In this document: piece after piece, positions 59,171-64,000 of the stretch
How positions within the stretch are numbered: position 1 is the first letter of the stretch
Layout of the letters: each line of letters begins with the position of its first letter
Assembly (NCBI GenBank): GCA_030848705.1
Contig: CM061235.1
Coordinates: forward strand, 133,865,228-133,929,227
Source of the DNA: Heracleum sosnowskyi
Lineage: Eukaryota > Streptophyta > Magnoliopsida > Apiales > Apiaceae
Reading direction: 5' to 3'
DNA: 64,000 nucleotides
The notes under the pieces: generated by a model
The model's database searches: none
What the model was told of the DNA's origin: nothing
The model's input: only the letters and a program-made list of their open reading frames with translations
Program-made: the position numbers and the translations under genes

Positions 59171-59825
59171 ACCGCCCTTTTCCTTTTCTCCTTACCATTT
59201 CTGACAGTGAATTAAGAAATTCTTTCCCAAAACACTCTCATTCTCCAAAAGTTCTGGCCAGCGAACCATAGGCGCGCGAATCTCCAAATCACCCCGTCAC
59301 TCCCCTTCTTCAACAATCGACACCAGTAAGTTTTTCACTCTTTACAATTTCTCTTTTCCCACTTTATGCAAAATTTTCACTTTGCACTCAAGTATGTATT
59401 TGATGCCAGTTATTATTATGCATGTATATATATATATAGACATATAATGAGTAAACCTGTATCCGCAGCATGCTGTAGGTGACTTTAGTGTAATAATGGG
59501 TAGATTGTAATTCTCTTAGATTCTAGGGGTAGCATTTACGCTTGTTTGGTGGCAAAGGGATTTCTGGGTGCTTCACGGGGTATGAACATCCTTCGGTCGA
59601 TCTTCATATGCCTAGAACACCCTTCAATCAACCCTAGCATACCATGAACATCCTTCGGTCGGCTCTCATGCGCCATGAACACCCTTCTGACTTTCATCTG
59701 AACCCCAGAACTCTATTTTTTATCCCCCTAGGAGTTTCCTTCCTTCAAGCTTGGCCCTCTGTACTCGGTCTTAATCGTCCAACCACTCTTTTTGATCGTT
59801 CAGTTTCTATAATTCATCCGAGTAC

Positions 59826-61691
59826 ATGGCTAATGTCCTTTTGCGTTCCCTGCAGGCGATGGATCAACCCATAGAGTATGGACCCGTATATTCAGCCATG
59901 GCGCATTTTGGCGCTTTTAGATTTGCTTCGGCGAATTTAAACTCCGTGATGACAGCAGCTGAAGTCCGCAATATGGCGCAAAAATATGACATTCCCAGCT
60001 CTATTTTCCGGACGTACGAAGTGGACGAGACAGACTTGATATACCACACTCCTAAGGTGGACGAAGAATTCGGGTCGGTCGCGTTTGGAGTGTCCGAGCG
60101 GGCTTTTTTCTGTAGACTTCGCCTTCCACTTCTTCCTGTGCTAAAGAAATTATTAAGATACACTTCAGTCGCCTTGGGCCAACTTGACCCCAACACCTTC
60201 ATTCACATCAACACCTTCCAGAATAGGTGCCTGAAGGCAGGTGTGAGACCTCGTTTGTCCCTCCTATTGCACCATTTCGATTTTAGGAAGAATGGCAAGA
60301 GTGTCGGGTTTTACCAGCTGTCCCGTAGAACAGGCCGACCGGAGTGGGGCGTTACCAATTCCAGCAACCGGGGAACGCATGACCACTGGCTTTATATAAG
60401 TGGTCATAAACTGGTTTAGTATTCTGTGTGGCGGGAAGTCGACCCAGCCCTCGTTACTGCTCCCGAGTTGAGCAATGAGGACAGGGCGGATTATGCCCTT
60501 CTTCATCATCCTCAGGAACCGAACCGCATCCCTTTAGCAGTCAGTAGGGATAAAACCTGGCTTCGAGCTTTATGGGGTACCGGTAACACCAAATTGCATC
60601 TTTGTTTAACTTTCTTTATGTTTGTTAATTCCTTAACATTTCTTCTCCTGTGTACTGACTTGCAACTTCCTTTTTGTTTTCTTTTGCAGTGTCTACCCGT
60701 TCTAAAATGATCAAGAGGCTACAGGCCAAGAATGCCCAGAAACTTGCTGCGGCGGCTGCGAGGGAAAACGCCGAGGGTCTTCCTGAGACTTCCACTGCGG
60801 CGAATCCTCCGGGCGAGACTGAGCATCGGTCGTCTGTAGCTGAGGAAAACATCATTGATACTACTGTCGATGATGTAGAAATTATCAATGTATCTGACGT
60901 CGGACGGACTTCAGCTCAAAAGCGTCCGCGAGGGGCGGATGGGGAGGCTGTTTCGACCTACCGACCAGAGTGGTCCATAATGACAACTGACAGCTTCGGT
61001 GCCCCTGCTCCTGATGCGTCGAAGGAAATCGGTGTTGATCTATGTCGGGCCTTCGTCCTCCCCCAGGATCGCCCGGTGTACGACAATACTGACGCTCTTG
61101 GCGCCTGCTCGGAGTCGATTGGCCACGTTGCTTTGGTAAGTGCTCTTTACCTTGCGTTTAGTTCTTTTCTTCGATAAATTGGTTTCTCACCATTTTCTTC
61201 CCTTTGTTTTTTTGTTTGTTTTTTTTTTCCAGGTTGTTCCTTGGGTTGCTACTGTTGAGCAGAAAGTTAAGGATCTGGGGAGTCAGCTGCGTGGGCTCAA
61301 GCTGACTGAAGAAAGGGCCGAGGCTGCTGACGGCCAACTTGATTCGTTGCACAAGGAGGTCGCCTCTTTACAGCAGAGGCTGGCTCAGGTGATGACCGAC
61401 CGAGATAGTGTCAAGATCGATCTTGATGCTGCCTTCGTTCGTCTGAACCGGGCTAAGTCAAATTTAAGAGCCTCCAGGAAAGCTGAGAAGAAGGCCCAGA
61501 AGCTGGTGCTGATGTCAGAAGACAGGGGTTTCACGGCTGGCTATGAGGAGGTGGTCCGTAAGGCTCACGCCGCTGGGATAGACCATAAACTTCTCTTGGA
61601 GGAGGGTATGGAAGATCCCATCGGGCGTCCTGAAGAGCCCGACGTCCCTCCGGTCGTTAGTTCGGACCCCGAATCTGAGATGTCCGATTAG
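59826..61691 (+). pseudogene. Antisense additional gene of the Tat-like element (putative gypsy type transposon domain)
   Basis: Three exons are supported by in-frame GT-AG introns: 59826-60582, 60690-61135 and 61233-61691, 554 codons including the stop. Exon 1 resembles the 'putative gypsy type transposon' domain (AFFCRLRLPLLPVLKKLLRY, then QLDPNTFIHINTFQNRC). Exon 2 is a linker with basic (SKMIKRLQAKNAQK) and acidic parts. Exon 3 is a predicted coiled coil (VEQKVKDLGSQLRGLK, LHKEVASLQQRLAQ) with an acidic tail. One in-frame TAG at 60417-60419 interrupts exon 1. An alternative ATG lies at 59859, just after a TGCAG that could be another acceptor. It is transcribed opposite to pol of the same element; its function is not known. 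Confidence 0.7.
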
Positions 61692-62430
61692 ATGTAACAT
61701 TTTTACTATTCAGCTATGTACTCTAACATTTCGGCCTTCGGGTCTGTTTCGACTCTTGCCTTCGGGCCTATGTTAATTTAACTTTTGTGATCTGTATTGC
61801 CTTACATGCTGTATTTGACATTTGATCGTAGTTTATTTCAGGTCTTATTCGATTGCCTTAACTCTTTTATCCTTGAGTTGTTCGTAGATAATGCTTTTCT
61901 TTTGGCTTTGTATTTTGCCTTAGCATTTTTCCTTGCAACACCTCTTTGGCTTTGTATTTTTCCTTGGTGTTTTCTAATTATAACACCTCTTCGGCTTTGT
62001 TTTTTGCCTTAATGTTTTTTTTTGTTTAAGTTTACCTTTGGTATGAACGTCAATTCGTCATACCTCTTCGGCAGGTTTGTCCCTTTAATATTATAAGGAA
62101 ATGAATATATACCTTAAAATATTAACAGTATAGGGCTGGTGAAAGAAACAAGAATTGCAAGCTCATAATTTCCTTTCGAATGCCCTGAAGTATGGGCTTG
62201 GAATTTTTATGTTGGCATAGTTCCTTCGCTCACTCTACTCCATTTTTGCATTTACTATTCATTATACTTAAAACAAATATGCTGAAGTAAATGTGCTCAA
62301 GTTGACATAAATGAATTCGATTAAGCAGCATTGGAAATAAACTTTCTGTATTAATTCATGCTGAAGTAAAATATGCAGAATCAAAGTTGTTTAAAGCAAA
62401 ATAATAGAAGAACAAAGAATTTCGATAGGC
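61692..62430. other. Spacer between the convergent ends of the antisense gene and pol
   Basis: No coding. Contains about three imperfect copies of a roughly 70-bp T-rich repeat around CACCTCTTTGGCTTTGTATTT (about 61890-62010). Transcripts of pol and of the opposite gene would converge here. Confidence 0.5.
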
Positions 62431-64000
62431 TTACTGGTAGAACCTACGAAGGCGTGTAGCATGCCAAGTATTTTTGATCAAAGATCCGTCCGATCCAGAC
62501 AGTTTATATGTCCTTGGTCGAACCACTTCAACCACGGTATAGGGGTCCTCCCAATTGGGCATCAACTTTCCTTGTTTGGTCGGCATAGAGGTTGCCAGTT
62601 CTCTGAGAACGAGATCTCCGACCTGAAATGATCTTTTCTTTATGCCAGAGTCGTAGTATTGAGCAGCCTGAAGCTGGTATCGGACATTTCGCTGATGAGC
62701 TGCTTCCCTTTCTTCAACTACTATATCTACATTAGCTCGCAGACCGAATTCGTTGCTTTCTACGTTAAACACATGTGTTCGGTACGATTCCATCCCAACT
62801 TCGGCCGGCATCAATGCATCTGTCCCAAATGCCAACCTGAATGGGGTTTCCCCGGTCGAGGACCTGGGAGTTGTTCGGTAGGCCCAAAGAACATAGGGTA
62901 ACTCTTCTGCCCACATACCTTTAGCATCCCCGAGCCGTTTCTTTATACCGTCGAAGATAATCTTATTTGCTGCTTCAATGGCTCCATTTCCTTGTGGGTG
63001 CCCGACTGAACTAAACTTCTGTTGGATCCCAAATTTAGCCAGGAACTTTCTGAACTTACTGCCGATGAATTGAGTTCCATTATCTGATACGCAGATCATC
63101 GGGATACCGAACCTTAAGATTACTTGCTCCAACATGAACTTTTTTGCGGCTTATTCAGTTATGGCCGACAATGGTCGGGCTTCTACCCATTTGGTCATGT
63201 AGTCAATGGCTACAATGCAATATTTAGCATGTTTAGTACTGGTAGGTAGAATTCCCACAATGTCCACGGCCCACATGGCAAAAGGAATGGGATTGAGGAC
63301 CGATGACATTTCTTCCGGGGGTTGCTTCGGTACGGTGCTGAATAGCTGGCACTGCCTACACTTCTTCGAGTAATCTTTGGCGTCTTCCCTTACGGTCGGC
63401 CAAAAGAATCCTTGTCTAAGGATTTTGAAGGCTAATGATCGTCCTGCTAAATACTCCCCACAAATTCCTTCGTGCACTGTTTCCAACACCAACTTTTGAT
63501 CTTCGGGGTCCAGACATTTGAGAAGAGGTTGTGGGGCCGAACGTCTGAACAATCGTCCCCCTACTAAGGTGTAGCTAGTTGAACGATATTTGACCTTTTG
63601 TGCTTCCTTTTTGTCCAATGGCAATACTCCTTTCTCCAGGAAGGCCCTGATGGGGGTCATCCAATTGACTCCTTGATGGATTTCCAAACACTGTTTTTTA
63701 TCGATCGAGGGGACTTTTACTTCGGTCAGGTATATCGACCCCATTAGGCTCTGGGTTTCCGCTGAGGCAAGCCTAGACAACGCATCCGCCCTGCTGTTGT
63801 TTTCTCTGGCTACCTGGCTTAATTCAAACGACTCAAAATGAAGTGAAGTTTCACGTACCTTGGCTGTGTATGCCTTCGTTCGGGGGTCTTTTTGGCCGTA
63901 TTCCCCGGAAAATTGCTTCACTACTAGCATGGAATCGCTAAATACCTTTACATGTTTTACCTCTAGGCTCCGTGCTAAGGAGAGCCCTGCTAGTAATGCT
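62431..64000 (-). pseudogene. pol: Ty3/gypsy Pol fragment: RNase H C-terminus and integrase, one stop
   Basis: Open on the minus strand from the window edge. RNase H remnant: VFSDSMLVVKQ and NNSRADALSRLAS. Integrase: zinc-binding HEGICGEYLAGR...CRQCQ, first Asp in MWAVDIVG, second in VSDNGTQF, and HPQGNGAIEAANKII with the catalytic Glu. The C-terminus ends WHATRLRRFYQ at 62431. A single TAA (63153-63151) sits between AITE and AAKKFMLEQ with no frameshift, so this copy is inactive or nearly so. Upstream pol and gag lie beyond 64000. Confidence 0.9.

Larger units (their letters stand above)
58490..64000 (-). mobile_element. Ty3/gypsy (Tat/Retand-like) element, 3' portion, running off the right edge
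   Basis: Read on the minus strand: pol (RNase H end and integrase, 64000-62431), spacer, a region carrying an additional gene on the opposite strand (59826-61691), a purine-rich tract (about 59200-59176) and a probable 3' LTR (59170 to about 58490). An additional antisense ORF between pol and the 3' LTR is known for Tat-lineage elements such as Retand and Grande. The 5' part lies outside the window. Base composition is clearly richer in GC than the receptor region. Confidence 0.75.

Noticed and set aside
61797..62012. 71-codon hydrophobic ORF in the Tat-element spacer
   Set aside because: It is produced by T-rich tandem repeats and has no start context or conserved motif.

Overview
The window is nuclear DNA of a flowering plant, most likely a eudicot. 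It is AT-rich, its genes carry GT-AG introns, it holds plant-specific LRK10L/WAK-type receptor kinases, and it is full of plant LTR retrotransposons, Helitrons and MITEs. I cannot name the species. The window is a receptor-kinase cluster being reshaped by local duplication and transposons.

Layout. 1-2947: intergenic, with two MITEs and a Helitron. 2948-3773: an orphan ectodomain exon (+). 5963-8616: gene A (+), a complete four-exon LRK10L1-type receptor kinase. 8617-11846: AT-rich intergenic DNA with MITEs and a degenerate duplication. 11847-14941: gene B (-), whose ectodomain and mini-exon are an inverted near-copy of those of gene A but whose kinase is of the other (non-RD, LRK10L2) class. 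About 15.8-31.56 kb: a gag-protease-only Ty3/gypsy element with a 3' LTR at 30324-31564, split by a Sirevirus-like Ty1/copia element (17430 to about 26.5 kb) that keeps its 5' LTR, gag, pol and a third ORF but has no recognisable 3' LTR. 31693-34202: gene C (-), an LRK10L2-type pseudogene with two in-frame stops. 34.2-37.4 kb: a flanking duplication and nested Helitron remnants. 37400-38553: TM-kinase exon of gene D (-), followed by its degenerate ectodomain exon, which is broken by a Helitron. 40.6-57.8 kb: a near-identical tandem array, period 3,099 bp, in which units carry an ectodomain exon, a 36-bp mini-exon and an intronic insertion, but no kinase. 58.5-64 kb: the 3' part of a Tat/Retand-like Ty3/gypsy element on the minus strand, with pol at the right edge and an intron-containing gene on the opposite strand.

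How the parts fit. All receptor genes share one architecture: a signal peptide plus GUB_WAK ectodomain in exon 1 (ending in phase 1), a 36-39-bp mini-exon, then TM plus kinase. Because phases match, any upstream ectodomain exon can be spliced in frame to the next kinase exon. The minus-strand array therefore resembles a cluster of alternative first exons feeding one non-RD kinase (a UGT1A-like layout), and unspliced transcripts would encode secreted ectodomains. This is the most interesting candidate system here. It is an inference from splice phase and order and needs transcript evidence. A second notable signal is a short word, TTTCGTTGAC / GTCAACGAAA, scattered on both strands through the copia LTR, coding regions and spacer.
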